64,000 nt of DNA, from NCBI GenBank assembly GCA_051453625.1, contig JBOZIK010000001.1, positions 109,419,717 to 109,483,716 of the forward strand, given 5' to 3'. The notes beneath the pieces were generated by a model, which saw only the letters and a program-made list of their open reading frames with translations, had not been told where the DNA came from and did no database searches. Below are positions 1-12,481 of this stretch, piece by piece. Position 1 is the first letter of the stretch, and the number at the start of each line of letters is the position of its first letter. The position numbers and the translations under genes were made by a program. The DNA comes from Welwitschia mirabilis (Eukaryota > Gnetophyta > Gnetopsida > Welwitschiales).

Positions 1-475
1 TTGGGCTTACTATACTACCTGATGCAATTGTATAGGTTTCTCACCATATGAAATTCTATACAGAAAGGTTTATATCTTTCTAGTTAATGTTTGCTATAAC
101 TCCTATCTATTCACCCATCAACTTAAACTTGTAAAATTGGATAAAAATCTTAAAAGTTTATTATCCTAACTTGATCATTTAGATGAAAAGTGTACTTGTA
201 TCATAAATTGTCAATTCATTCATAAAGCCCAAGCCAAATTCAAACATGACAAAAATATTCTTCATAAGTAATTTAAAATAGGTCAACTTGGCCTTTTATA
301 TAATATTCAAGTACACCTTTTACATAACAAGTTAACCTCTAAATGGTTAGGTCCTCATCTTATACAAAAAGTGCATTCTAATGGCTCAGTTGAAATCTCC
401 GATCCAAACACTAAGAAAATTTAAAAATTCAATAAACAAGGGTTAAAAATTTATTAGTTATCTACTGATAAAACC
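1..475 (+). pseudogene. Ty3/gypsy integrase C-terminal remnant (element A)
   Basis: Broken remnant of the C-terminal part of an Athila/Tat-like Ty3/gypsy integrase. Read across frames it gives the family's 'WAYRTTWKNATGFSPY' region near the start and the 'VLLYN...KLTSKW.GP...KKV...G.VEI...NG.R' region at about 260-450. The same segment is present in a second copy at about 21805-22265, base by base similar, which confirms that both belong to one family. Several in-frame stops and frameshifts rule out a working enzyme. The rest of element A lies to the left, outside the window. Confidence 0.8.
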
Positions 476-2574
476 TTAAACATGATAGAATTACTTGCCT
501 TAAAAGCCCCTCTCAATAAGGATGGTTTTCGTCTTACCATTGTCTAAATTCCTTCTTAGCTCATTTCTTGGGTAGACATCATGCTATTACTTGAATATCT
601 TTAACTTGACTTATGTATTACTTTATGAAGTTATCATGATTAGTAATCTTTTACTTGGGAATTTTGAAATGATAAGATTAGATTCATCCAACCCTTAAGA
701 CATTCTTATGTCTATGAACTTCATTTAAAAGGAAGATGCCTTAGTTCTTTCATTATTCTTTAATGATATAAGTATTTAGTTATTTTTGTATGCTCTCACT
801 TATTTTTCCTCTTATTACTTCACTTTCATTCGTACGAGTACTTGGTCCATGATCTTTTGTATCTAAGCTAAAACTATGGTCATCATAATGTCTTACCATA
901 GGTGCATCAGGGCAAATTTTCCTAAGAGAAGCATTCGGTAGTATGATATGGTATCTATGAAAACTCCACTTGAGAGTCAATTAGCCATGTTATGTGAGTC
1001 TTTACTCCTATAATAGTGGTTACACACCCCTCATCATGGTAGAATAAATTTTACTTAGAGGCTATAGGATTAGTAATGCCCCTAGTGTTATTAGAGGAAT
1101 TTCTTATTTTCTTGACCTCTTTTGCATATAAGTACTTCCACATGATCATTAGATTCTAGTTTGGTTCTGATATGTGAGCTATTGAATTCATGTTTTAATA
1201 GTTTTTTATTTTATCATTCATTATTTGATAAGATTAGAAATACTTGACGTCATCATAGCCATTGCCTATTTGAATGGTACTTTATGAATTTTATATGCTA
1301 TCATGCATTTTTTATCAAGCGATTTTATGATTTTTACTAAGGAAGTTGTTAGGTTAAAATTTAGAATAAGTAAATAATATTCTTTATTTTCCTAGTTGTC
1401 TATTTTCATTTTTATTTTTCTTTAGCTATTTTGTTGGGTTATTCAAAGTTATTTTCTTTTTTATTTTTCAAAATAATATTATAAAACTAATTATTTAGTA
1501 GTTTCTTGTTGATTTAACTCATAGTTTTATTCATGAGAGTTATTGTTTCTCTTCTTGATAGGTAATGATGATAGTTTTGAGTTTTAGTTCTTACTTTTTC
1601 ATGATTATTGAGGAGTTCGTCTTAGCACTACTTCATTCTAAATAGTATATTATTATGATCTTATTCTTTTTTCTTTGAAGCCTTTTAACATAAATCTATT
1701 TACACCATAATCATGTTTTTTAGGATTCTTCTTTACTATTTACCTTCTCCCTAATTTTCTACTAATTCTCTAATGCTTGCTTGTTTTTTCCTTACTTTTA
1801 GACTTTTTTTGATTTTTCCTATCATTCTAGCATCTCATTTGATTAGTGTCATCCCATATCTATCATCCTTATGATAGATAGAATGATAATTATCCTTTTA
1901 GATTTATTTTAATCCAAGATGTCTTGTTTTACCTATGGGGATGAGGGATAGGACATCTTTTTAAATTTATTCCAACATATTGAGAAAAAATTTTGATTTT
2001 AAAAGGATCATTTTTTATCTTTCACGATACATATTTATGATAATTTATTTGGATATGATTTTATATTACTTAAATAAATTTTCATGGACATTATCTAGTA
2101 AAAGCATAGCAGCACACTTACAAAGTTTTCTTGCAGCTATGTTTTCAAACATTTAAAACATCCTGATCAAGGGAAAGAATGTTATGTTTACTCTTTGTAC
2201 TTCGCCCCTTATAGAATACATTAATGAACTTGTATGCGTCATTTTTAGTTATTACTACTTAATTTTACACATTAGTTTTAGTATCACTATCTTGAATTAT
2301 GCATACACATTATCATTTTCTGAGCTATCATTCTTACATTTTATGAATTTTTTATATGTATGTGTATGACATTCATTTATTGTATTGTGATGTGTTTAAG
2401 TAAGAGGCTTATGAATATGTTAATATTTGTGTCAGTTAATTAGTTTTTGATCTACATGGTAAAAATTGAACTTAAACTTACATTTTTTTGGTTGCTCATT
2501 TCTTAATCAAATTGGCTCATAATATAGTTGGTTTCTTACTCTATCAGGAATTGACAAGGCTAAGTAAAGGGCTA
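476..2574 (+). mobile_element. 3' untranslated region of element A with polypurine tract
   Basis: Long non-coding tract between the integrase end and the 3' LTR. It aligns along its length with 22270-24553 and partly with 18080-19660, so it is a shared part of these Ty3/gypsy families and not host sequence. Recognisable shared landmarks are the 'tacttgggcatt' segment near 650 and the 'gtgagtc..actcct..tagtggtt' segment near 1000. The last bases before the LTR (about 2553-2572, purine-rich 'gacaaggctaagtaaaggg') recur before the other LTRs and act as the polypurine tract by position. A long 3' untranslated region of this kind is usual in Athila/Tat elements. Confidence 0.7.
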
Positions 2575-3949
2575 TGTTACGATGCTAATTATTAGGAAAT
2601 TGATAATGTATTTTGAGTATTTTTATAAGACATTTATATAAGTTTAGGTGCAATTCTGATGATTATGGATAATTAATAAGATGTTCACTGGAACATGAAC
2701 TTCTTAGCATATTTGAAGTCATCCTAGGCTTATTTTGATACTTCATGCATTGAAGGAAAGATTAATCATTTAGAAGACTGATTTCTTTTTGAGCTAGAAG
2801 ATAGATAGGTCTATCGTCCTCCATGTCATTTCAACAACAGCCAGGATGATAACACTGCTAATATGAATTAAATCTATGAAGTTGATTATGATGCTTAAAT
2901 CTATTGAATTACATTTTTTTTCTGGAGTATTATCCCTATTATCATTTCCATTACACTCAAAATGACAAGTAGTTTTATATGAACAAAAAGAATTATGTTT
3001 GTAATGGGGTCATGCGGCCCATGCGGGTTTCTAGGGTTTTTTCTCTAACTCTTAGGGTTGTGCTTCTAGAACTTAAATGTAAAAATATAAATGCCTCTCA
3101 TTACTTCACTTCCATTTTCATCTTTTGTACTAAATATTTTTATGATAAAATATTAAAAGACAAGAGGTCCATCCATTAGCTACAGAGAGAGGGTTGCCTT
3201 AGTATTGGGCTGAGTATCCTCCATTGAGTTGCTGCTACTTTATTATAAGTATATGTTAAATTGATGATTAATTCAAAAACTCTTTTTAATCTTATTGTGT
3301 AAATGTCCCTTATGGTTTAAGTTGATTATGGTTTGGTAACATCTTCATAGTTTATTTAGATCATAAGGACAACCTTTATTAAGGTTAATTTTATTAGTTT
3401 AGATCTTGAATTGAATTTTTTTCCCATTCGATATTTACATTATCCATATTCAACTTGATATATCTTATAGTTTATGTTCATTAGGAATAAGTGATAAACT
3501 CATTCTAATTGATTTGAGTTATAAGAAGTAATTCGTATGATAGAAAGATTGGAATGCAAATAGAACTCATTACACTTGCATTTTATCCATTACATTTCAT
3601 CATCTTTATCTTACATTACGTTTCATTATTCTTTATNNNNNNNNNNNNNNNNNNNNNNNNNNNNNNNNNNNNNNNNNNNNNNNNNNNNNNNNNNNNNNNN
3701 NNNNNNNNNNNNNNNNNNNNNNNNNNNNNNNNNNNNATTACGTTTCATTATTCTTTATTTTTCATTTACTAAAAGAGAAAATACTAAAATACTCTATGAA
3801 ATCAATTATCTAACTTCTATCCTAATTCCTTCAATGGATTACAACATTTGAGTTGACTCTCATCTATACTAGTGTGTGTTTCATGTAAGTATTATGATTT
3901 ATAGGTTTTGTCTAAAGACTTAGAGATTGTATAAATTTACACCACAATC
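2575..3949 (+). repeat. Type 1 LTR, 3' LTR of element A
   Basis: Long terminal repeat matching the LTRs at 5530-6754 and 24554-26509. It starts TGTTAC directly after the polypurine tract and ends near 'cacaccacaat'. It is followed by unrelated sequence and not by a primer-binding site, so it is the 3' LTR. A TATA-like 'tataaat' lies at 3086-3092 in the place where the 3' LTR of element E1 has 'tataaatat'. An assembly gap (3637-3736) lies inside it. The right boundary is uncertain by a few bases because the end is degenerate. Confidence 0.8.
3637..3736. other. Assembly gap (100 N) with identical flanks
   Basis: A run of 100 N. The 22 bases on its left (3615-3636) are repeated exactly on its right (3737-3758), which suggests the two contig ends overlap and nothing is missing. 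Confidence 0.95.
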
Positions 3950-5524
3950 TTTTTACTATTTATGTGGGTTTATCTTGGTTATTACACATTGTTGTTTAGA
4001 TAAATCACTAGGAGTTTTGGGCTTAGTTCCCTTTCATTGTATCTATACCTCTCCTTCGTGACCTTTTTTTCAATCTCTTTTCTTTCTTTACATTGTAAGT
4101 TGGATAGATCACCTAAACTTGTGGATAAGAATAAGATTCTCTTTTTTTTTTTTTGGTGACTATATTATTTTCTTCATTTTTTTTATTTTCTTCTTTTATA
4201 TTCTTTAATAAGTTTTTTCTTGTGTTTTAGATAAATCGCTCTCAGTAATGGATGTAAGTAAGATTCCTCTGGAATTTAACTTTACCTCACAACTTATTAA
4301 ACCTTTTCTATCTATTCTCTACATTTATTATGGTTTCTACATCAAAAATAAGATTCTAGGTTTTATCAAATAGCTTTATGTGCATATTAACTATTGGAAT
4401 AATTGCTAACCTTAGAATGAATTTACATGATGATGATCAGAGTTGGAAGAAATGGAATGAAAACTTTATGTTTATAATGCACATTTATGGTTAATAGAGG
4501 TTTTTATGAAAAATAGCATGTTCCTCTTCAGGATCTAAATGAATAATATGCATGGTAAGCCATTAATAGTAAGCTCACGGAGATCATGTAAAAATCAGTG
4601 ACCACTCCACATAAAAATTTGTTTGATAGAAGTAAGTCTAGTTATACCAACTATTGTATTTTACAAGATACATTTTATGCAAATAATGTTCTAAAAATAA
4701 TAAACTCATCACAAGCATGTATAATCTTTATTATGAGAGAGGTGAAATATATTAGCTTATAGCTCAGATGAAGAATATTAAGACAAAGGTTACTGAGATA
4801 GACCTAACGAATAAAGTATGCATTCATTAGGTTAACTTGGTTTATTACTATTTAAGTGATTCATCTCTTTGTAATTACATTATATCTCTTCCTAAAAATA
4901 TGTATCTACCTAATATAAACTTAACATGCTTAATAAGGATCTTTTTGCCATAAAATAAAAATTTAACTTATAGGCTCTTTGTCCTCTAATGTGGTATTCA
5001 AATTTTCTCATTATTGTGGATTTATTTGTCAACATAAGTAGTTATCTAACAACTCTTATTCATAAAAGTAATTGGATAATGATAAGTGTAAGACTCCATA
5101 GAGACAACTAACTAAGAAGCCTAATCAGACTCAATCAAACAAGAAGCAGATTTAGAATACTATTAATATAAACAAAAACAAAATATTTATGCTCACGAAG
5201 ACAAGATCATATAACAAACTTCTATAGGATTTCTTGAGATAAGATAACATCTACATATAAGGCCAGTGTAATTATTAAAGAATTTTATACCCTTGATGAT
5301 GAAAATTTTGAATGAAATGCAATTTTTAATAACTCTAACTTTGTAGGTATGATTGAGCACATACCTCATGNNNNNNNNNNNNNNNNNNNNNNNNNNNNNN
5401 NNNNNNNNNNNNNNNNNNNNNNNNNNNNNNNNNNNNNNNNNNNNNNNNNNNNNNNNNNNNNNNNNNNNNNTGTAGGTATGATTGAGCACATACCTCATGA
5501 CCATATGTGAATTCTTAAAACTGG
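3950..5524 (+). pseudogene. Ty1/copia 5' part: gag remnant up to protease motif
   Basis: Remnant of the 5' part of a copia-type element whose pol part resumes at 26515. A degenerate gag can be followed at about 4420-5040, ending in a decayed zinc knuckle at about 5006-5036 that reads 'SHYCG...CQH' where the family has C-H-Y-C-G-x-x-G-H. A continuous stretch at about 5477-5524 leads in frame, with Trp changed to a TGA stop, into the copia protease motif. That motif is cut at 5524 by the E1 insertion, and its second half lies immediately after 26514. The far 5' end and 5' LTR were not located, and the gag call alone would be weak. Confidence 0.6.
5371..5470. other. Assembly gap (100 N) with identical flanks
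   Basis: A run of 100 N flanked by an exact 29-base duplication (5342-5370 and 5471-5499). Closing the overlap keeps the copia reading frame, which supports the view that no sequence is missing here. Confidence 0.95.
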
Positions 5525-5529
5525 TGCTA
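5525..5529. repeat. Target-site duplication of E1, left copy
   Basis: The five bases 'tgcta' directly before the 5' LTR are repeated directly after the 3' LTR at 26510-26514. Five-base duplications are the norm for Ty3/gypsy insertions. Confidence 0.8.
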
Positions 5530-6754
5530 TGTTGTGATGCTAAATTATATGTATTTGGTGGGGTATTTTAAGTACTTTTGCATGACATTTGGATAGGTTT
5601 GTATGGAATTCTAATGATGATGGAGAATCAAGAATATGATCACAAAAACATGCAATTATAAGCATATTTGAAGGTACCTTAGATAGATTCTAATACTTAG
5701 CACTTTGAGGAGTAGACAATGATGCATAAGCCTAATTTTTCTTAGCTGGAATCCTCAAGAAAACCTGTCATCCACTTCATTGTTTAAATGACATATAGGA
5801 TGACATAGATGCTAATTTGAACTAAAGTTATAGGGCTAACTAGGGGGCTATAAGCTAATAAACTCTTACTAAAGGGTATCATCCCCATAGTCATCTAGAC
5901 ATAGTCAAGATGAAAACTATTTTGTATGAATAAAAATGAATTATCTTTGTAATGGGGTCACACATATCATGTGGATTTCTAAGGTATCTTCTCTAACTTT
6001 TAGTGTTTTGCTTTCAAAAACTACAAATAGCCCTCTTTCCTTCACTTCCAATTTTATCTTTTATATCAGATATTCTTGTGATAGGATATTGGAGGATAAG
6101 AGGTCCATTCATAGCTATAAAAAGAAATCTTTCTTGGTGTTGAGTTAAGTATCCTCCATTGAGCTACTGCTACTTTATTTTTATGCAAGAACTCTTTTTG
6201 CTTCTATTATGTAAACCTCCCTTATGTTTTAAGTTGATTATGATTTTGTGACAACTTCATAGTTTATCTATATCACAAGGGAAGCCTTTGTTAAAGTTAC
6301 ATTATTAGTTTAGATCTTGCATTGCATTTTATTTTATTCTATTTTAATTTCATGTTTGCATTTATTCATATTTTATTTGATATATCTTATAGCTTATGGT
6401 TGTTAAAGATAAGTGACAGTCCTTCGTAATTGATTTATGTTATAAGGGCTAATTCTTGGGATAGAAGGATTGGAATTTAAATAGACTCGTTATGCTTGCA
6501 TTTCATCCATTTGCATTTTTTCATCATTTATCTTGCATTACATTTACATTATTTCTTATTTTCATTTATTTAAAAGGAAAAAGATCAAATATACTTTATT
6601 AAAATCAATTTTCTAACATCTAGCATAGTGCCTTCAATGGATTATGACATTTGGGTTAACTCTTGTCTATACTAGTATGTGTTTTTCTGTAAGTATTTGT
6701 AATTTACAGGTTCTATTTAAGAACTATAAGATTATACAAATTCATACTACAACA
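5530..6754 (+). repeat. E1 5' LTR (type 1)
   Basis: Begins TGTTGTGATGC and ends 'ctacaaca', three bases before the primer-binding site. It matches the LTRs at 2575 and 24554. The sequence before it is not the polypurine tract seen before the other type 1 LTRs but the copia gag/protease, as expected for a 5' LTR. It contains two copies of the palindromic module (5767-5804 and 5877-5916). Its TATA position is decayed to 'ctacaaatag' near 6021. Confidence 0.85.
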
Positions 6755-6757
6755 TTT

Positions 6758-6775
6758 TGGCACCATTACTAGGAA
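6758..6775 (+). other. E1 primer-binding site (tRNA-Asp type)
   Basis: TGGCACCATTACTAGGAA follows the LTR after three bases. It matches the complement of the plant tRNA-Asp 3' end (TGGCGCCGTTGCCGGGGA) with mainly transition differences. Minus-strand DNA synthesis would start here. Confidence 0.8.
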
Positions 6776-7139
6776 AGACCATAAGGAGCTAAAGGATTAC
6801 CACTATCTACATAAGTATCTTAGACTTTGATTTAAGTTGGTTATTTAAAATAGTATTGTATTTTTATTCTAGTTTTTGTAGATTTATTTTTTTATAATTT
6901 TTAATTTCAATAGCATTAATAACCCCTATTGTCCACTCTATTATTTCCATGACCAGGCGGATAACAGTCTATATTTTATGTTTTTTGACTTTATTTTAAT
7001 AATAAATTTTCTATATTGTAATAGTATAATAAAGAGTACATCATCCATTCAGTCATCCAAGTGACTAAGTAGATGATTGTCAATACTTTTTCCTATTTCT
7101 TTTTTATTTTCCATAATCTTATTTTTCTATTTTTCTAGA

Positions 7140-8760
7140 ACATATATCTATTGATCATGTCTCACATCATCTGGATAATGGACAAGATGATGACCATTAC
7201 ATTTTTTGTTTGAGTATGTAGGGACATGTGAATTCTAGTAAAAAGATGAAATATCAGAGAGATAAAAACTTGATTGAGGAAAACATCAAAGAAGGATTAT
7301 TTAAGTTAGAGTAAAATCCATATATTCACAAGATAAGTACACAAATTCCTAGAGTTAAAGAAGAATATTTTTCTACTTTTATTATTTTAAAGTTAAATTT
7401 TTCAAAAGAAAATTGTATATATATTAGTATAAAAGTATATCATGTCATTTATTTTTTATTTATGTCAAAATCATTGGAAAAACAAAAATCCAGTACACTA
7501 ATCATGATAGGAACTTCTACTTCGAATGTTAATGCTACCTTTAAATATTTAATTGCTAAACATAAAATCCAAAATCCTTTTGATTTACCTTCTAGCAATG
7601 ATGTAGAATTAAAAAAATTAAGTGCTTATCTAACATTTTTAGGGAAACCTGAAGAGGATCTTTTTTAACATCTAGCTAACATTTGTGCTTACCTTATAAA
7701 ATGGAAAGAAATGTATTATTGATCATACTTACATGGTTATCTTTCTTATCACACTTAGAGGAAAAGCAAAACTTTGACTTAGAACCATTTCATATAAGAT
7801 TCTTAAATCATGGAGCTAAGTGTAATAAGTTTTTATTAAAATATTTTTGAGTGAAAGTACCCTGAGAAAAAGAAGAAAGAAAGTTACCAACTTTTAACAA
7901 CTTCAAGAATATTATGCCATAACATATGAGTGATTCATCATAGCTATTTATTCCAATCTTGTTGATGAATTTCGTAAAGAAGAATTAATAGATAAGTTCT
8001 ATAGTAAATTGACTAATGAAACTAAACAACTTGTAGACATTTCTTGTGGTGGTAACTTGATGAATTTATTCTTAGATGATACATGAAAATTATTGGAATT
8101 TTTAGTTGAAATAAGTTAAACTTGATCAAAATCAACTTTTAAAGAAAATCAAACTATAATCCAAATCATAAAAGACTTAAAGAAAGTAAAACATTATAAA
8201 GAGAAAGAGAAATGTAATTCAACATATATGATTAAGGATTTCTTTATCACTTTAGAGAAGTACACTTAAATGATAGTTTATGAAAATATAGTAAAAGAGG
8301 AAAACATAGCTTTAACATGTGATATATGTGACGATAACTCTCATCTAACTAAAGAATACTCTTTGTTGCAAACTTGTAAGGAAAGGATGTTTGAAGACGT
8401 ATGTGCTTTTAATCAAATGCCTTTCCACCTTAATCACAATAATAACAAAGATTAAGTGGACAGTTAAATGGGAAACCTTTTGAAATAGATTCAGGAACTT
8501 AAATTTCTAATTAAAATAACTCAAATTTTCAGATAAACACCTTAAACCTTCAACCAAATTAAAGTGATTCACTTAGAGATTCAATAGAAGAATTAAACAA
8601 TATGTAAGAAAAGACTAATAATAATATTGAAAACTTAATAAATGTGCTTCAACAAAAAACATTAGTCAATCAATAACCATAAGGATCTCTTGCATTTCAA
8701 CCTTTATCCAATCCAAATAGAGTCAAAAAATATTTGAAGTAGTAAATTGAATTGAAAATG
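7140..8760 (+). pseudogene. E1 gag remnant
   Basis: Decayed capsid/nucleocapsid gene. A clear segment at 7462-7668 contains 'NPFDLPSSNDVELKKL', which matches the better kept gag at 15830 in the type 2 element. A zinc knuckle at about 8309-8355 reads 'CDICDDNSHLTKEY', i.e. C-x2-C-x4-H-x4 with the last Cys changed to Tyr. A frame from 8270 to 8455 covers it. Stops and frameshifts separate the recognisable parts, so no gag protein can be made. Confidence 0.75.
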
Positions 8761-9109
8761 ATACATCACCTCCTACCATGAGGCTTTAACTTAAAAAATA
8801 ATAAAAGAATAAAGGACAAATATGGTATAGAAATTTTATACATAAATAACTTCCCTTTAATCTCAAATGATAAGCCTATCATGAAAAATTATTCATAAGA
8901 AAATAAAGGAAAGAAATCAATTTACTCCTTGGTTTGATAGTTTAAATAATAATCCTACCTATGATGAACACCTGAAAGCCTTAATGCAAAAGATAAATAT
9001 CAACTTACCTTTTTGGAAAAACTCTTGCAAGAAAATCCTAAGTATACTAAGTTGTTGAAAAACCTAGTTAGAAGAAAATAAAAACATACCAGTTCTAGTA
9101 AGATCTTTC

Positions 9110-9590
9110 TTGATCAATCTATTTCCAACTTAGTTATGGAAAAGTATCCTAAATTCAAAGATCCTAGAATAGTAGTAGTAAGTATTACTTTAGAAGAAAA
9201 CAAGAGAATTAGAAAAGCCTTGATTGACATAGGAGCAAGAGTAAACATCATGCCTCTTAACATATGTAAAAGACTTGGATTAGAAAATAGAGTAAAACCT
9301 ACATAAATCATCTTAAAATAGGTTAATACTTTAATTAAGAAATCCTTGAGGATCATTAAATACTTGGTTATCCAAATAGAAAAAGCCTTCTACCCTATAG
9401 ATGTGGTTATTATTAAACTAGAATATAATGGAAGTTATCCACTACTCAAAGAAAGAGCATTTTGTACAATTACCCAGTGTATCATTGATACACAAACCAG
9501 AATGATGGAATGTCATATAGGAAATAAGAAGTTCACAACTATATTTTTTAATGCTACTGGAAAAGAAATAGGAGATGAGTAGAACTTAGA
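9110..9590 (+). pseudogene. E1 aspartic protease remnant
   Basis: Retropepsin-like domain. 'DIGARVNIMPL' at about 9226-9260 corresponds to the catalytic D-[ST]-G-A of the family with the second residue changed to Ile. It is followed by 'ICKRLGL' and, in the open frame 9346-9582, by the 'FYPIDVVII' and 'PLLKERAFC' stretches that stand where other elements have 'FYFPVDFVVLD' and 'ILGRPF'. The E3 and E6 copies in this window show the same order of motifs. Frames are broken before and after. Confidence 0.75.
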
Positions 9591-10089
9591 AGAGGAACTT
9601 AAACCAACTTTATTTTTACAACATTTCCCAACTAAGGAGAGATTGGTAATGCTACGTAATTTAATCTTCTATGATGACCCAATTGAAATACATTATCTTA
9701 AGCATGAGGATAAGGAAGTTTTAAATTGAAAAGAAGTTTAACATAATTAATTAACAAAAACCCTTTTTAAATAATGTCGTTCACTATAGTCATCCAGATA
9801 ATAGTTTGGAATGATAGTCACTGACAGTAATTCACTAACAGAACTTAAAAATTATAATTTAGAATTGAATGAGTTGCCCAAAGATTTAAAATACATTTTT
9901 TATCCAATAATTTAAAGAAAATTTTAGTGATAAGTGATATTCTTAGTTCTCAACAAAAATCCAACTTGATCTCACTTTTAACTTATAAGAAAAATGCTTT
10001 TTCCTAAACCATAAAGACTTAGTTATCATTCCCCATTCCATAGTTTAACATAAAATCTACCTTAAAGATAATTCTAAACTAGTTAGGAA

Positions 10090-11148
10090 ACCCTAATAAA
10101 GGATCAACCCAGCCATTAAGTAATTAGTCAAAGATGATATTATTAAACTTATGGGTACTGGCATTATCTATGATATATTTAACAGTGAGTGGGTTAGTCC
10201 CTTAATGGCAACTCCTAAAAAGGGTGGGAAATGGAGAATGTGCATTTACTTTAGAAAACTTAATAATCTCACTAATAAGGATCATTACCCTTTATCCTTT
10301 CTTAATAAAGTACTTGATAGAATCTAACGACATGCCTACTATTATTTTCTTCATGGGTATAGTAGATATAATCAAGCTTGCATAGCTAGTAAGAACCAAG
10401 CAAAAACAATCTTTACTTTTCCCTTTGGAACATTTTCCTTTAGAAGAATGCCTTTTGTACTTTGTAATGACTCTAGAACTTTTTAATGAATAATAATGGG
10501 TATTGTTTTGATATGATATAGGAATTTATCAAAATCTTTATGGATGACTTTTTAATCTTTGGTGAAAATTTTGAATAGATCATAAAAAATTTAGAGAAAG
10601 TCTTAGATTGATGCATATAAAGTGCCCTACATTTGAGTTGGAAAAAGAGTTTCTTCCTTTTAACAATGGAATTGTTTTAGATCATCACATTTTTAGTGAG
10701 GGAATTAGAATAAACCTTGCAAAAATTAGTATTATTAAAAAACTTAATCCTTCATTCAATATTAAACAAGTTAGATCTTTTCTTGATCATGTTGATTTCT
10801 ATCACCATTTTATTCAAGATTATGCAAAATTCATAAATCCCTTTGCTCATTGCCTGAAAAATAAGATAAATTCAATTAGAATGACTCATGTTAACTTACT
10901 TTTGAAACACTTAAGGATAAAATTTATTTTTAACTTATTATAATGTGTATTGGTTGGAGTAAATATTTTGAACCTATGCCTAATGCTAGCAACATTGCTA
11001 TGGGTGTGGTATTGGTTAAAAATGTGAAAAAAATCTTAAATTTATATCTTACCTTAGTAAAACTTTGTCTAAAACCCAATCCAACTACACTAATACTAAA
11101 AAAGAAATGGTTGTCATCATCTTTTGGTTTGACCATCTTAGACACTAT
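10090..11148 (+). pseudogene. E1 reverse transcriptase and start of RNase H
   Basis: Reverse-transcriptase remnant with motifs in the expected order: 'WVSP' and 'PKKGGKWRMC' at 10190-10245, 'FRKLNNLTNKDHYPL' at 10250-10295, 'FLHGYSRYNQ' near 10345-10375 (family FLDGYSGYNQ), 'FPFGTFSFRRMPF' near 10420-10455, and the catalytic 'FMDDF' at about 10540-10555, which keeps both aspartates. The open frame 10608-10943 carries the connection region ('VRSFLDHVDFYHHFI'). The RNase H start ('KEMVVIIFWFDHLRHY', 11100-11148) is cut by the type 2 insertion and continues at 20749. Many stops make it non-functional. Confidence 0.85.
11144..11148. repeat. Target-site duplication of the type 2 insert, left copy
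   Basis: 'actat' directly before the first type 2 LTR. The identical five bases follow the last type 2 LTR at 20744-20748. Confidence 0.85.
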
Positions 11149-11542
11149 TATTGCACCGCCAACTTATGTGTATTTAATAGGTTATTTTAAGTTGTTTTGT
11201 AGGTAAATTAGTAGATAAATGCTTAGTTCTCATGATAATGGAGAACCGTAATGAAAAGAATGAAAACATATAATTTTCAATTAAATTACAAGCATTTTGT
11301 GCAAATATGGATAAATGACATTTTGGATAATGGTTCCTACAAACAATGAAATGATTAGATTAACTGAATATTGACAAAAAACCATCATCCACCTCATCGT
11401 CCAGACGTTAGTATCAGACAACAACTCTAATTAATCGATAAAACTTCACATGTAGACCACAAGAAGTTAAATTGAGCAAAAAAGGACATTTAATTTTAGT
11501 CTGCATTATCTCCTATATTATCTAGATAACTAGAAGGACGAC

Positions 11543-11642
11543 NNNNNNNNNNNNNNNNNNNNNNNNNNNNNNNNNNNNNNNNNNNNNNNNNNNNNNNNNN
11601 NNNNNNNNNNNNNNNNNNNNNNNNNNNNNNNNNNNNNNNNNN
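11543..11642. other. Assembly gap (100 N)
   Basis: A run of 100 N inside the first type 2 LTR. The flanks are not identical, but both carry a version of the same LTR segment. A local duplication or two merged haplotypes could explain this. Confidence 0.9.
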
Positions 11643-11871
11643 TGACATTTCACTTGCAGTCAGATAGGTAGTTAAACTAGGAGCTAAAATAGATATCTAA
11701 TATCAGTCTTCGTTGTCTTCTATATCATCTAGATGACTGAAAGGATGATACTATTTTCTCATACTTTTACCAAATGTTTTTCTAAATTGTCACCACTTTT
11801 TTGTGACTTTTCTTTGCATGCTATCTAGAGTCTTTTCTTTACTTCTATATTAGTTTCCCTTTCTTTTCTAT

Positions 11872-11880
11872 CTATAAATA
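11872..11880 (+). promoter_or_regulatory. LTR TATA box (first type 2 LTR)
   Basis: 'ctataaata' in the context 'tctataaataaaggtctccc'. The same place in the other type 2 LTRs has 'tttataaataaagg' (14645) and 'ctataaataagg' (20156), so this is the conserved LTR core promoter. Transcription would start about 25-35 bases downstream. Confidence 0.6.
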
Positions 11881-12463
11881 AAGGTCTCCCCTTTGATTAC
11901 TAATCATCTTCAATAGTACCTGACATACTCGTGACAGGAGGACCTAGGACCGAAGAATCATTTTATGATTACAGAGATACATTCCTTTGGTATTGGGTGG
12001 TGTTTCCTTCATTGAGAAATGGCTACTTTGTAATATGAATGTTGGATGCATTTTAATATGAATTATCTTCTTTTATGTTCAATATATGCAGGAGCTTCTC
12101 CCTTATAGTTTATGTTATTTGATATTCAGTGATAGGTTTCTTTTTTTATATAGATTATGAAGGCAGCCTTTGTCAAGGTTGAGCTTAATTAGTTTAGATG
12201 CATTATTATTTCCTTTCCTAGAGTAGTTTTGCATAAGAATGTTTCATTTCAAATCCATGCATTACAATTTATTTTAGTAGATTATGATTACACAATTTTC
12301 TCTTGAAAGCAACTCTTTATTTTTCATACTTTGGCCTTTGACGAAATTATGACATTCTAATCACTTTCATCTATATTAGTGTGTTGTGTTTGTGCATATT
12401 ATTTGTGATTAACAAGATTCATCTCAGGATGTAAACGTTACATAAATACGCACTACAACATCT

Positions 12464-12481
12464 TGGCGCCATTACCAGAGA
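12464..12481 (+). other. Type 2 primer-binding site (tRNA-Asp), first copy
   Basis: TGGCGCCATTACCAGAGA, the best kept tRNA-Asp primer site in the window, three bases after the LTR end. Confidence 0.85.

Larger units (their letters stand above)
11149..12460 (+). repeat. Type 2 LTR, first copy
   Basis: Starts TATTGCACCGCC (a decayed TGTT start; the 14128 copy begins TGTTACACCACC) and ends 'cactacaaca' before the primer site. It shares 'ttaagttgttttgtaggtaa' and 'tagataaatgcttag' near its start with the other two copies. It holds three palindromic modules (11383-11422, 11504-11542, 11713-11750) and the assembly gap 11543-11642. It is longer than the other two, because modules two and three look like a duplicated segment on either side of the gap. 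Confidence 0.85.

Noticed and set aside
3950-5524. Part of type 1 element A or E1
   Set aside because: It lies outside both LTR boundaries, and its 3' end continues in frame into copia protease beyond E1.
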